Shown here piece by piece: positions 14,413 to 23,196 of a stretch of DNA of 34,101 nt; the first letter of the stretch is position 1; the number at the start of each line of letters is the position of its first letter. The stretch is taken from assembly GCA_945870885.1 (NCBI GenBank), contig CAMBTR010000007.1, positions 1 through 34,101 of the forward strand, in the 5' to 3' direction. The position numbers and the translations under genes were made by a program. The notes beneath the pieces are model-generated. The model was given only the letters and a program-made list of their open reading frames with translations, had not been told where the DNA came from and did not search any database. This DNA comes from Chryseobacterium gleum. GTDB taxonomy: Bacteria > Bacteroidota > Bacteroidia > NS11-12g > UBA955.

Positions 14413-15825
14413 TTATTTAGATATTGTCCCTGTATTAAACGCTGAGATATCTGGTAATATTAACGTATTTTCCAACTTAGAACTCACAACTATTTGTTTT
14501 AATGGCTTGTATATGTAATCTGTGTCAAGAAGTGGTATTTGGTTTTGATAGTCAATTGTACGTGGTGATAATGATTTAATGGATGAATCACCCGGTATCC
14601 AACAGGTATAACCATATGCTCCCTCAGGTAAATAAAAATTTTCAGCCTGATGGGCGGTTATAGGTATATAAAGCCTAGAACTTCCAATATTGATTGTAAT
14701 ATGAATAGTAAATGTATTTGGGTTGGTGATGTTAATCCTACCAGCTTTGGAACGAGGTTTGATGATGCCTGGATAATTTGCTGTATCTGATTCAGAATTT
14801 ATTGTTAGTGGGTAGTGATAAAAAAGTTTCACGGGTATTGTATCGGATGAATTATTGATAGTATATGAATTGATTGGATTACTGATAGAATAGTTTAGTT
14901 TTTTTATTTTAGTAAAACTGTCCAACATCAACGCATTTTTAATTTGTTTGATATGTTTGTTTAATACAATTAATGTGTCTTTGTTGAATTGATGAACGAT
15001 GTTTTTGTTAAACCAATCAATGTCTAGCGTGGGTTCAGTAATGATGTATAGACTATCATGGTAATTAAAAGCGGATTTATAACTCTTTGTTTTATATGCA
15101 TTCGTACTTTTAAATGTATCTCTGTAATTGTTTGTTAAATAAAAACAAGTCGCTTTTTCGTAATCAGAAATAATATAATCGTTATCTTCATATACTACAT
15201 ATACCACGTGCAAGCTATCGGTAAGGCCATGAAAGTGATACGTTATATTGTCTGATGTAAATGGTAGGTATATTGGCGATGAATCAGTTTGTTTTTCTTG
15301 TAACTGATATCTATTGGCGTCTCTAATAAATACCCGTTTTTTTGTTTTGGCTTTATCATTAGAACCGGGTAAAGAATTCGCATCGTCCAGTGATGTCGAA
15401 ATGATCAATTCTCCGGTATCGTTTTTTAATAAAACTGTGGGTTGGTCAATCGCGTTGTTTTCGTTTAGGTCAAAGACAAAACCATTTAAATAAATAGCGC
15501 TCGTAATTTTTGGTGTGCTTATTTGAATTTTTTGCCTCTCAATAGTCGTCGTTGTTTGTTCTTTCGATGAATTAACGATAGGCGACACAACCAATGCGTT
15601 TTTGGTTTGTATGTTTTCACTGAATTCAAGCCTAATGTTTTGTTGATTCTCTTTAGGCCTGTTGGTTACACTAATTAAGGTCGGTTTCAAGGTGTCCTTG
15701 TCGCCACCCAAGGGTGGAATAGGGTTAGCGCAATAAGCGCACGTCATGACGACAACAGCTACGATTGCGCCCCCAATCAACAGCGATATGTTTTTGTATT
15801 TATACAACGCGTTCTCTTGAAGCAA
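14413..15825 (-). CDS. Probable Ig-like (Big_5-type) envelope protein
   Basis: This 470-residue protein begins with a hydrophobic segment (about residues 13-28) and then NPIPPLGGDKDTLKPTLISV. That resembles the PPTGGPKDTIPP opening of Bacteroidota lipoproteins with an N-terminal SbsA/Big_5 Ig-like domain. IRLEFSENIQ and FVFDLNENNA fit the same domain. The remainder is rich in Asn, Thr, Ser, Tyr and Ile and was not recognised. The lipobox is unusual: MTCAYC offers Cys29 or Cys32, neither with an ideal preceding residue. The start is TTG at 15825, five bases after the mnmG stop. It is the last gene of the operon from 22501. Domain call moderate, function unknown. Confidence 0.65.
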   Translation of the reverse strand: MLQENALYKYKNISLLIGGAIVAVVVMTCAYCANPIPPLGGDKDTLKPTLISVTNRPKENQQNIRLEFSENIQTKNALVVSPIVNSSKEQTTTTIERQKIQISTPKITSAIYLNGFVFDLNENNAIDQPTVLLKNDTGELIISTSLDDANSLPGSNDKAKTKKRVFIRDANRYQLQEKQTDSSPIYLPFTSDNITYHFHGLTDSLHVVYVVYEDNDYIISDYEKATCFYLTNNYRDTFKSTNAYKTKSYKSAFNYHDSLYIITEPTLDIDWFNKNIVHQFNKDTLIVLNKHIKQIKNALMLDSFTKIKKLNYSISNPINSYTINNSSDTIPVKLFYHYPLTINSESDTANYPGIIKPRSKAGRINITNPNTFTIHITINIGSSRLYIPITAHQAENFYLPEGAYGYTCWIPGDSSIKSLSPRTIDYQNQIPLLDTDYIYKPLKQIVVSSKLENTLILPDISAFNTGTISK

Positions 15826-15830
15826 TGGTT

Positions 15831-17690
15831 TTAACGCCCTAGGTGAATGAGCAATACTTGTATATCAGCTGGACTTACTCCGCTAATTCTGGTGGCTTGA
15901 CCAAGTGTTTGAGGTTTGGTCTTGCCGAGTTTTTCGCGCGACTCGTGGCTGAGGCTCGTAATCAAGTGATAGTTGTAATCTCTTGGAATAGGGGTGTGCT
16001 CTAACCGTTGAACCTTACTGGCTAGCTCTATTTCTTTATCGATATATGATTGGTACTTTATCTTTATCGATGCTCTTTCTTTCGATTCCTGACTATAAGC
16101 TCCGATTGATTCCCCGATAGACGGAATTTCTTCTAAGTTGTGTAACTCGATTTGGGGCCTTAGCAGCAGCTTGTTGGCCCGCTGTTTTTCTGATATTTCC
16201 GCAACATCGATAGGCAAGAAGGTTTTTAGTTCTTCTGGTGTGACGTTCGTGGAGCCGAGTATTTCTTTGATTTTGTGAGCATCTTGGTTGATCTTGTCCA
16301 ACTCTGTCATCCGATCACCCTTCGCCAATCCGATGTTATATCCCCTGGGCGTGAGCCTTTCGTCGGCATTGTCTTGTCTCAAACTGATGCGATATTCGGC
16401 CCGAGAGGTAAACATTCTATAGGGTTCGTCGGTCCCTTTATTTATCAAATCATCGATCAAAACACCGATATAAGCTTCGTTTCGTTGTAAGATGAGTGGT
16501 TCTTTTTCTTGTACCAACAATGCAGCATTTATTCCAGCCATTAAACCCTGACATGCGGCCTCTTCGTAGCCTGTGGTTCCGTTGATTTGTCCAGCAAAGT
16601 AGAGCCCATCCACAACCTTCGTTTCTAGGGTGTTTTTAAGTTGGGTGGGTTGGAAATAATCATACTCGATGGCATATCCAGGCCTAAAGATTTTAGCTTT
16701 TTCAAATCCGGGAATTAAGCGCAGGGCCTTTGTTTGCACGCTTTCGGGTAGAGAAGTGCTGAAACCGTTGACATATACCTCTACGGTGTTCCAACCTTCA
16801 GGCTCTACGAATATTTGATGCCGGTCTCTCTCGGCGAATCTGTTGATTTTATCTTCGATGCTCGGGCAGTAACGCGGCCCTAACCCCTGAATGCTTCCGT
16901 TATACATCGGGCTGTCTTCAAACCCTGTTCTCAACACGTCGTGAACAGCCTCGTTTGTATAGGTGATGTGGCACGGTCGCTGCGTTACAAGTGGTTTAGT
17001 TGTTGTTGAAAAGCTGAATTTTGCAGGTTCCACGTCGCCAGCCTGTTCTTCCATTTTGCTGTAATCCAACGATCTACCATCTACCCGTGGTGGTGTGCCC
17101 GTTTTCATTCTACCCGTGGTGAATCCTTTTTCTGACAACTGTTCCGTAATGCCCATCGATGCTTGTTCTCCCATTCTGCCACCACCGAAGTTTTGTCTAC
17201 CGATATGAATTAAACCATTCAGAAAAGTTCCTGTTGTTAGTACGACAGATTTTGACTTGAACGACATGCCCATGTTTGTGACAACTCCGCTAACTCGTTG
17301 ACCATCAAACAGTAAAGAGGACACCCCGTCTTGAAAAAAGTCAATTAACGGGTTCGATTCGAGGGCCAATCGCCACGCTTCTGAGAAACGCCACCGATCG
17401 CTTTGAGCTCGCGGACTCCACATAGCGACCCCTTTGCTTCGATTAAGCATCCGGAATTGAATCATCGTGTTGTCTGTGATGATTCCAGACATGCCACCCA
17501 ATGCGTCTATTTCTCTAACAATCTGGCCCTTAGCAACACCGCCCATGGCGGGATTACAACTCATTTTGGCTATGGTTTCAAGGTTCATTGTGATAAGCAA
17601 AACGCTACAACCCATGGTTGCCGCCGAATGGGCAGCTTCACAACCAGCGTGGCCGGCACCAACTACAATGACGTCGTATTTTGATTCCAT
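15831..17690 (-). CDS. mnmG: tRNA U34 carboxymethylaminomethyl-modifying enzyme MnmG
   Basis: MnmG (GidA) works with MnmE to install the cmnm5 group on U34 of certain tRNAs, using FAD. From the ATG at 17690 the protein has 619 residues and begins [20 protein letters not shown], the dinucleotide-binding motif at the usual place. [11 protein letters not shown], the [11 protein letters not shown] segment and the [13 protein letters not shown] segment are all typical. An upstream in-frame Met at 17708 would extend the protein through the parS-like palindrome and is less likely. The gene lies between two parS-like sites; gidA is a classic origin-proximal gene. It is part of the 22501-14413 operon. 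Confidence 0.97.
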   Translation of the reverse strand: MESKYDVIVVGAGHAGCEAAHSAATMGCSVLLITMNLETIAKMSCNPAMGGVAKGQIVREIDALGGMSGIITDNTMIQFRMLNRSKGVAMWSPRAQSDRWRFSEAWRLALESNPLIDFFQDGVSSLLFDGQRVSGVVTNMGMSFKSKSVVLTTGTFLNGLIHIGRQNFGGGRMGEQASMGITEQLSEKGFTTGRMKTGTPPRVDGRSLDYSKMEEQAGDVEPAKFSFSTTTKPLVTQRPCHITYTNEAVHDVLRTGFEDSPMYNGSIQGLGPRYCPSIEDKINRFAERDRHQIFVEPEGWNTVEVYVNGFSTSLPESVQTKALRLIPGFEKAKIFRPGYAIEYDYFQPTQLKNTLETKVVDGLYFAGQINGTTGYEEAACQGLMAGINAALLVQEKEPLILQRNEAYIGVLIDDLINKGTDEPYRMFTSRAEYRISLRQDNADERLTPRGYNIGLAKGDRMTELDKINQDAHKIKEILGSTNVTPEELKTFLPIDVAEISEKQRANKLLLRPQIELHNLEEIPSIGESIGAYSQESKERASIKIKYQSYIDKEIELASKVQRLEHTPIPRDYNYHLITSLSHESREKLGKTKPQTLGQATRISGVSPADIQVLLIHLGR

Positions 17691-17700
17691 AAAAATTCGG

Positions 17701-17716
17701 GGTTTCACGTGAAACC
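17701..17716. promoter_or_regulatory. parS: parS-like centromere site between ybeY and mnmG
   Basis: GGTTTCACGTGAAACC is a perfect 16-base palindrome with the parS core GTTTCACGTGAAAC at 17702-17715. It fills the short gap between the mnmG start and the ybeY stop, and its last base is part of the ybeY stop codon. It is the second exact core copy within 3.3 kb. Confidence 0.75.
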
Positions 17717-18147
17717 TACTGAATCGATCTCCACAAAGATAAGCACTCCTCTTCTTTGCTTCTCATAATGGCTGCATCTTTTGATGTTTTGTCTTTGAAG
17801 CCAATTAGGTGCAACAAACCATGAGAAACCACACGAATTAGTTCTTCAAAATAGGGTGTATTCAGCAGGGTACTATTTTCTTTTACTCGATCTAGGGAAA
17901 TGTAAATCTCCCCGTCTATTGCGGTCTCTGTTGTGCCGAGGTCAAAAGTGATAATGTCTGTGAGCGTGTCGTGATTTAAAAACTCTAAATTGATTTTATG
18001 TAAATCGCCGTCGCTAACAAAAACATATTGAAGAGATTGTATTGTTTTCGAGTGTTTTTTGGCTGTTGTGCCGAGTAACGACCGAATTTGTTTTCGTTCG
18101 GCCAAATTCAAAAACCGATGTTTTCCCGTGAACTGGATAGTCTCCAT
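17716..18147 (-). CDS. ybeY: Endoribonuclease YbeY (rRNA maturation)
   Basis: YbeY is a zinc-dependent endoribonuclease in 16S rRNA 3'-end maturation and ribosome quality control. The 143-residue protein has TDIITFDL at 63-70 and the metal-binding segment H109-GLL-H113-LIGFK-D119. The canonical motif is H-x3-H-x5-H; here the third position is Asp, which I believe is common in Bacteroidota and can still bind zinc. The start overlaps the upstream stop as TAATG, so translation is probably coupled. The parS-like palindrome lies between this gene and mnmG. Confidence 0.93.
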   Translation of the reverse strand: METIQFTGKHRFLNLAERKQIRSLLGTTAKKHSKTIQSLQYVFVSDGDLHKINLEFLNHDTLTDIITFDLGTTETAIDGEIYISLDRVKENSTLLNTPYFEELIRVVSHGLLHLIGFKDKTSKDAAIMRSKEEECLSLWRSIQ

Positions 18148-19931
18148 TAGTCAATTATTAAAAAAGTACCAGACTTGCTAATTCGTTTGTTGTTGTATGA
18201 TGCATCAAACAAATAAACATAAACACCTCCAGGATAGCGGTTGCCCGAAGGGTCGATACCATCCCAACCAACCAACGCATCCACCTTTGCAACTATTTCA
18301 CCCCAACGGTTTATGATAGTTAGGGTTGACTGACCAAGCGATATGGCTGGGTTGCTGATCTTAAAAACCTTGTTTTCCCGTATTTCTCCCTTTGAGGTAA
18401 TCGCGTTAGGTATCAATAGTGTATCGAAACGACTCGTGTCGATTCCTAAATCCAATGTGATTTCATTAGAATAAAGGATATAACTAGGAGAGAAAACGCC
18501 ATTTTTGCTAAAAATGCTTATTCGAAACAGCTGTTTTCCGTAAAGGTTGTTTGGAATAGCATAGAGTGTGTCGGTCGTAATTTGGTGTTGTTTCCACGTG
18601 GAACCCTCTTTTATTTCGACCGTGTAGTCGAAGATGCTCGTTGTGAAAGGGCACATCCAACCAAGATAGCTATTCCATTTTAGAGTCCCTGGTAAAGAAG
18701 GGGCAAGGAGCATGTTTTGGTGTAAGCAGCAACTGTCGTCGACATAGCCACAGTCGTTTTTGCGCAAGGTTCGATACGTGTATTTTGTGTTCGCAGCACT
18801 CACCGAGTTGTCGCTGAAATTGAATACGCCAGTCGTTGACGATGTTTGGATGGTTTGCCAAGAAGCGCCCACTCTTTTTTGTATTTGCAGCGACGACGAA
18901 GTGCCGTCTTTTTGCCATTGTCCATCTATAACTAGTTGATTATCAGACAACACACTCACTCCATGTAAGACAGATAGTGGGGGTGCTAGGGTAGAATGTA
19001 CATATGCAATAGATACAGTGTTGGATGTTGAGGTCGTTGATGATGCCATCCTATGGGCTCTGACGAAATACAAATAATCATGGTTTAAAATGTAGGTTGA
19101 GTCCTTAAATTGGTATGACCCAGGGTTGTTTGTCAGATCGGTTGTTTTGCTACCCAAAAATGCCCATGTGTTCGATGTGACATCGAAACGAAAAACATCA
19201 TATTGTTTGACCAACCAGCCTTGATAAATTCGCCATGACAGGGTGGTTTTTTTTGAACACCAAAACTTAGGATCAACTTGAACATCTAGTTTAATAGGAG
19301 AATGATAATTACTTATTAAACCACCATTTAGACAACTATCAAATGCGGCTAAAGCAAACTGGTTATTCGCAACAGTTGGGTCGAATTGTGATTTGTTAAA
19401 TATGTATTGGGTTGAAAATGTGTCCACCAAAAGGGCGTTGCCACCACCTTGAAACTTAAACAGACTGTAGCCTAAAATATCGGGCTCGTTGGGCCTGGTC
19501 CAACCCGCAATTACGCGTTGAGTACCAAAATCAATGCTTACACTATCTGGTTCGAACTGTTTGGGTGCAATATCATCTATGAATAAATGATTAGAACTGA
19601 AAGTGTCTTTTCCGTTACACGCAAAAGAAGTGACTATGTATACCTCCCACTTTTTTTTGCTGCTTAGTGTTGTATTTATGATGCTGGTATTCAGCGTGTT
19701 GACCTGTTTTAATAGCCTCCAACTGGAGGAGGCGTCTTCTCTTCCATATAATCTGTGGTAAACAAAACTTCCGCATGCGTCGGCTGGTGGCGTTAGTGTC
19801 AATGTTAGTTCAGCCGTGATCCGATCTTGGCAAGCACGGCGCAAAATCGCAGGACCCGTTACCCCATATGTATTCATCGTGGCTAGGATGCTAAGCCAGA
19901 AGAAAATAATATGTTTAAATGGGGTTTTCAA
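18147..19931 (-). CDS. T9SS cargo protein, gliding-motility-type C-terminal domain
   Basis: This is a predicted secreted 594-residue protein. Residues 1-23 form a signal peptide (KHIIFFWLSILATMNTYGV). The central region resembles fibronectin/Ig-like modules, with repeated aromatic strands and paired cysteines. The last 90 residues match the CHU_C, gliding-motility-associated type B sorting domain: IPNAIT, INRWGEIV, GWDGIDPSG and PGGVYVYLF. Such domains direct export by the type IX secretion system and attachment to the surface. Its function beyond secretion is unknown. The stop overlaps the ybeY start, and the M16 gene upstream ends 12 bases before its start. Confidence 0.87.
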   Translation of the reverse strand: MKTPFKHIIFFWLSILATMNTYGVTGPAILRRACQDRITAELTLTLTPPADACGSFVYHRLYGREDASSSWRLLKQVNTLNTSIINTTLSSKKKWEVYIVTSFACNGKDTFSSNHLFIDDIAPKQFEPDSVSIDFGTQRVIAGWTRPNEPDILGYSLFKFQGGGNALLVDTFSTQYIFNKSQFDPTVANNQFALAAFDSCLNGGLISNYHSPIKLDVQVDPKFWCSKKTTLSWRIYQGWLVKQYDVFRFDVTSNTWAFLGSKTTDLTNNPGSYQFKDSTYILNHDYLYFVRAHRMASSTTSTSNTVSIAYVHSTLAPPLSVLHGVSVLSDNQLVIDGQWQKDGTSSSLQIQKRVGASWQTIQTSSTTGVFNFSDNSVSAANTKYTYRTLRKNDCGYVDDSCCLHQNMLLAPSLPGTLKWNSYLGWMCPFTTSIFDYTVEIKEGSTWKQHQITTDTLYAIPNNLYGKQLFRISIFSKNGVFSPSYILYSNEITLDLGIDTSRFDTLLIPNAITSKGEIRENKVFKISNPAISLGQSTLTIINRWGEIVAKVDALVGWDGIDPSGNRYPGGVYVYLFDASYNNKRISKSGTFLIID

Positions 19932-19943
19932 TAATTTTAGTTT

Positions 19944-21260
19944 TTACGCTGTTGTGTCACCGGAAAGTACTGTTATAAACGAAGTTGTATGTAAATAATT
20001 GTTGGCCGTCTCCATTATTTCCTCTGCGGTTATTGCCCAGACACTAGGTAGAATAGCATTGTAATAGTCTTTGGGTAAGCCGCGGTAGATTAAATGTTGC
20101 ACCTTGGAATTCATCGCAAAAGGCCCGTCAAAACCACTTCGAAACTGTCCGGCATAATATTGTTTGATTTTATAGAGCTCTTCATCGTTGATTTTATTTT
20201 GTTTCAATGATTGGAAAATCTCACCGATGCACTCTATTGATTCTTTAATGTGCGTGCTGTTTAGTTCACCAGATATGGTCCAGGTGTAATTTTGAAATGC
20301 GGGTCTGAAATATGATCCGACACCATAGGTTAACCCCCGGTCTTCTCGCAGAATTTGCATCAACCGTGACCCAAAATAACCACCGAGAACCAAATTTAAT
20401 AGGGTGAGTCGATGTCGTTCATTTTGGTTTTTCGGTACAATATGTGAAACCATTTGTAAACTAGTTTGACTCGTGTTTTCCATTGGGTGATGAACAATCA
20501 ATGGGGTTTGATTATTTCCTTGTTGACTTTCTATTGAGGGATTAGAATCATTAGGGTCAAAATTTATTTTAAAGCCACTGGAAGGAAATTCATTCAGCAT
20601 CTCTTCTAGGTGTTCCACGGTTTCTTGGTCGTAATCACCGGAAACCAGCAACATGATTCCGTTTAGAGCAAGATGTTGTTTCTTGAAATCCATCAAATGG
20701 CCACGCTCAATGGTTTGGTAATCAGACAAATTTCCATGTGCTCCAAGAACGTGTGATTTGCCGTAAAGGGATTCCAGTGAGATGCAGCTCGACCAGTATT
20801 TTGGCGTTTGTTGCTGACGTTCTAGCGATCCGCGCCTAATCATTACGGCGTTTTCAAACTCTGTGATAGGATAACTAGCCGCGTGAACATGTTTAAAAAC
20901 CCAATTTGCGACATCGTTGACGTGTTTTTTAGCACATCGAAATACCAAAGAAGAGCCCAACAAGTTTGTTTCGGTGCTGTGGGTGGCGCCAAGATGGTCT
21001 AAATATCTAATCACATCATATTCCGAATGAAATTCATCACCTGAAAGTAAGAGGTCTACCGCCAAAGAGGCTTGATATGGTGTTGTCTGTTGTTTTGTTC
21101 CCGCGGGCCAAAATAACTCTACCCGAACAACGCCAATCGAACTTGGCTCACCGAGAAAAACGGGGTGCCCTGTTCTTAGGTTTTCAATGGTTAGGTTTTT
21201 CAACGCTAACGATTCAATCGTTTTCGCTTGGGGTCTAGTAGCTCTGAATGAAGTCGTCAT
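19944..21260 (-). CDS. M16 peptidase-like protein, non-catalytic partner
   Basis: This 438-residue protein has the M16 (insulinase/mitochondrial processing peptidase) two-lobe fold: an N-terminal VRVELFWPAGTKQQ strand region and a C-terminal GGYFGSRLMQILREDRGLTYGVGS segment typical of the partner subunit. The zinc motif HxxEH is absent; the equivalent region reads SLAVDLLLSGDE. It is therefore likely the inactive, substrate-holding partner of the catalytic protein encoded just upstream, overlapping it as ATGA. Such pairs are common in bacteria, and the physiological substrates are unknown. No signal peptide is evident, so it may act in the cytoplasm. Confidence 0.9.
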   Translation of the reverse strand: MTTSFRATRPQAKTIESLALKNLTIENLRTGHPVFLGEPSSIGVVRVELFWPAGTKQQTTPYQASLAVDLLLSGDEFHSEYDVIRYLDHLGATHSTETNLLGSSLVFRCAKKHVNDVANWVFKHVHAASYPITEFENAVMIRRGSLERQQQTPKYWSSCISLESLYGKSHVLGAHGNLSDYQTIERGHLMDFKKQHLALNGIMLLVSGDYDQETVEHLEEMLNEFPSSGFKINFDPNDSNPSIESQQGNNQTPLIVHHPMENTSQTSLQMVSHIVPKNQNERHRLTLLNLVLGGYFGSRLMQILREDRGLTYGVGSYFRPAFQNYTWTISGELNSTHIKESIECIGEIFQSLKQNKINDEELYKIKQYYAGQFRSGFDGPFAMNSKVQHLIYRGLPKDYYNAILPSVWAITAEEIMETANNYLHTTSFITVLSGDTTA

Positions 21261-22501
21261 TTTTTTGGGTGGTAATAAATCACAGACACGTTATTTTCTT
21301 TGAATGTTGCCGTTGCGGTTGACATTACATCAGCCAACGAAAGACCTTCAATTATTCCTGGTTCATGATTAATTTGTTCGATATCCCCCGCATTTGCATA
21401 GTAACAGAGTTTCTGTGCCAATTGCATTGGTTGCGTTGCTTCAAAAAGCAAGTTGGTGACATGTCGGTTTTTCACACCCTCATAGGCAGATGAAATATCC
21501 TCACCCCCAGCGGTTACCTGTTGAACGATATCATAAAGTGCCTTTTCTCCGTCGGCATGAGAAATATCGGGGTTTAAGATTCCATACAAAACAAATAAAC
21601 CCTCGCCGAGACCACGCAAATAGAAGCACTCAGATGAATTAAAGAGTTGTTGTTTTTTAACGAGTTCCATTTGGAGGGGCGATACATCTGAACCACCCAG
21701 AACCTCAGAGAACATTTCTAGGTGCAGAGATTTGGGATCATTAAAAACAGGCCCCCGCCAAACCAGAAAAACAGCCGGATTAGGACTTAAATCCTCGGTT
21801 TCTAAAAAACGTCTTTCAGTTTGATCAGGCTCTTGGATATATATGTTTTTGTTTGGTAGGGCACTTTTTACAATTCCCCCAAACCATTTATCAGCCAAGG
21901 ATTTTGTTTCGTCAAGGGTGATATCACCAACCACGGAAATGATGGCGTTTTGCGGACAATAAAACATATCATAAAACGACCTAACATCTTCGATTTTGGC
22001 CTCTTCCACGTGGTGGAAATTCAAGCCTATTGTGGGCCACTGATAGGGGCTGGTTTTATATACCAACGATCTAACATGGTGCCACAATAACCCAAAAGGA
22101 GCATTAAAGCAACGCTGTTTAAACTCCTCTACAACAACACCCTGCTGAATAGAAAGAGATTTTTCATTGATATTTAGCGCTAGCATTCGATCACTTTCTA
22201 GCCAAAATGCAGTTTCCACATTTTCATTTGGCATTACCAAATAATAATTGGTAATTTCATTGTTTGTGAAAGCATTGTTTTGCCCCGCCGCCTCTTCAAC
22301 TTCTTTGTCAAAAACGGGTACATTTTCTGAACCCGAAAACATTAGATGTTCAAATAGGTGAGCAAATCCAGTTCTCTCAGCACTTTCATCCCTTGCACCA
22401 ACGTTGTAAAGGGTGTTTAAAACGATAGTGGTTCGAGTCTTGTCTTCTAAATGAATTACTCGGAGGCCGTTATTTAAAACAAATTGATTGTATGAATACA
22501 C
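21257..22501 (-). CDS. M16 zinc peptidase, catalytic subunit
   Basis: This 414-residue M16 metallopeptidase carries the inverted zinc motif H48-LF-E51-H52 in FAHLFEHLMFSG. The third ligand is probably Glu125 or Glu126 in GVVVEEFKQR, at the expected distance. The start is GTG at 22501, four bases after a TAAATTTG promoter element; no ATG lies near the homology start. It forms a heterodimer candidate with the non-catalytic M16 protein that follows (ATGA overlap). It leads a likely six-gene operon: M16, M16, T9SS cargo, ybeY, mnmG, Ig-like protein. There is no signal peptide. Its substrate is unknown. Confidence 0.93.
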   Translation of the reverse strand: MYSYNQFVLNNGLRVIHLEDKTRTTIVLNTLYNVGARDESAERTGFAHLFEHLMFSGSENVPVFDKEVEEAAGQNNAFTNNEITNYYLVMPNENVETAFWLESDRMLALNINEKSLSIQQGVVVEEFKQRCFNAPFGLLWHHVRSLVYKTSPYQWPTIGLNFHHVEEAKIEDVRSFYDMFYCPQNAIISVVGDITLDETKSLADKWFGGIVKSALPNKNIYIQEPDQTERRFLETEDLSPNPAVFLVWRGPVFNDPKSLHLEMFSEVLGGSDVSPLQMELVKKQQLFNSSECFYLRGLGEGLFVLYGILNPDISHADGEKALYDIVQQVTAGGEDISSAYEGVKNRHVTNLLFEATQPMQLAQKLCYYANAGDIEQINHEPGIIEGLSLADVMSTATATFKENNVSVIYYHPKK

Positions 22502-22505
22502 ACCA

Positions 22506-22513
22506 CAAATTTA
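22506..22513 (-). promoter_or_regulatory. -7 promoter element of M16-mnmG operon, 4 bases from GTG
   Basis: TAAATTTG on the minus strand is followed by TGGT and the GTG start. It is the likely promoter for genes from 22501 down to 14413. Confidence 0.55.
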
Positions 22514-22531
22514 TTCCATTTGCAGGGCTGA

Positions 22532-22568
22532 TAAAAAACGCCTTGTTGGTGATTACCAACAAGGCGTT
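22532..22568 (-). terminator. Rho-independent terminator of ssb
   Basis: A perfect 14-bp stem (AACGCCTTGTTGGT with its complement) and a 4-base loop at 22537-22568 are followed on the minus strand by a T-tract (complement of 22533-22538). It lies 17 bases past the ssb stop codon and before the M16 operon promoter. This is the clearest intrinsic terminator in the window. Confidence 0.93.
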
Positions 22569-22582
22569 ACACTGTACAGTGT
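22569..22582. repeat. 14-bp palindrome after ssb stop
   Basis: ACACTGTACAGTGT is a perfect palindrome between the ssb stop codon and its terminator hairpin. It may be a protein-binding site or an extension of the terminator structure; nothing shows which. Confidence 0.5.
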
Positions 22583-22585
22583 GGG

Positions 22586-22978
22586 CTAATCTAAAACCGG
22601 GTTTTGTTCTGCCGATTCTGTTTCTGTGAACAAAACGGTTTTTCCTTTCGCTTCTATCAAAAGGATGTTTTTCACAACAACCTCCGACTTCTCTCTCTTA
22701 GTACCGTCTGCACCCAAATAAGATCGATGTTGTAAACGCCCTTCAATCATGAGTTTGCAGCCTTTTTTCACCATTTTTTCCATCAAAGTCGCAACGCCTC
22801 CCCAGGCCACCAGTCGGTGCCACTGAGTGTTTTCGACTACCGTTCCTGTACCCAATGTAACCTTCTCATTGGTAGCCAAATTTAGCTTTGCGAGCTTTTT
22901 CCCGCCTTCAAACTCTCTTACTTCAGGGTTTCCACCCACGTTTCCAATTAACCTTACGGAATTCAATAAATTTTTCAT
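22586..22978 (-). CDS. ssb: Single-stranded DNA-binding protein
   Basis: SSB coats single-stranded DNA in replication, repair and recombination. From the ATG at 22978 it has 130 residues with the OB-fold order: NSVRLIGNVGGNPEVREF, TQWHRLVAWG and KGCKLMIEGRLQHRSY. The frame opens 10 codons further upstream, but MKNLLNSV is the usual family start. The protein is shorter than E. coli SSB, and its C-terminus (EQNPVLD) lacks the acidic DDDIPF-like tip that recruits partner proteins. It may therefore be an accessory SSB rather than the main replicative one. It is transcribed alone, with a strong terminator. Confidence 0.93.
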   Translation of the reverse strand: MKNLLNSVRLIGNVGGNPEVREFEGGKKLAKLNLATNEKVTLGTGTVVENTQWHRLVAWGGVATLMEKMVKKGCKLMIEGRLQHRSYLGADGTKREKSEVVVKNILLIEAKGKTVLFTETESAEQNPVLD

Positions 22979-23196
22979 AACTCTTTTCTCGTCAATTACT
23001 TTATACATTCTTTAAAACTATTGCGAAACAAACAATCACCTTGGCCTTCGGCGATTTATTTAAATCACAATTCAAAAATACAAAGGCAAAAAGCAGTCAA
23101 TCGTCCATTAATCGACTCTATTCGTTTTTAAACGTTTAAACACCAGTGGCACTTTTGGGGGATGGCGCCAGAAATTTTGTTTTAGGCAAAAAAGTT

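Noticed and set aside
18593-18606. Third parS-like site (TTTCCACGTGGAAC) inside the T9SS cargo gene
   Set aside because: It shares CACGTG and a symmetrical TTCCACGTGGAA core, but its outer bases differ from parS more than the two exact cores do and it lies in coding sequence; a ParB binding test would be needed.
23127-23140. Palindrome TTTAAACGTTTAAA in the ssb / zinc-ribbon gap
   Set aside because: It is short and AT-rich, likely to arise by chance in such DNA; no second copy with the same flanks was noticed.
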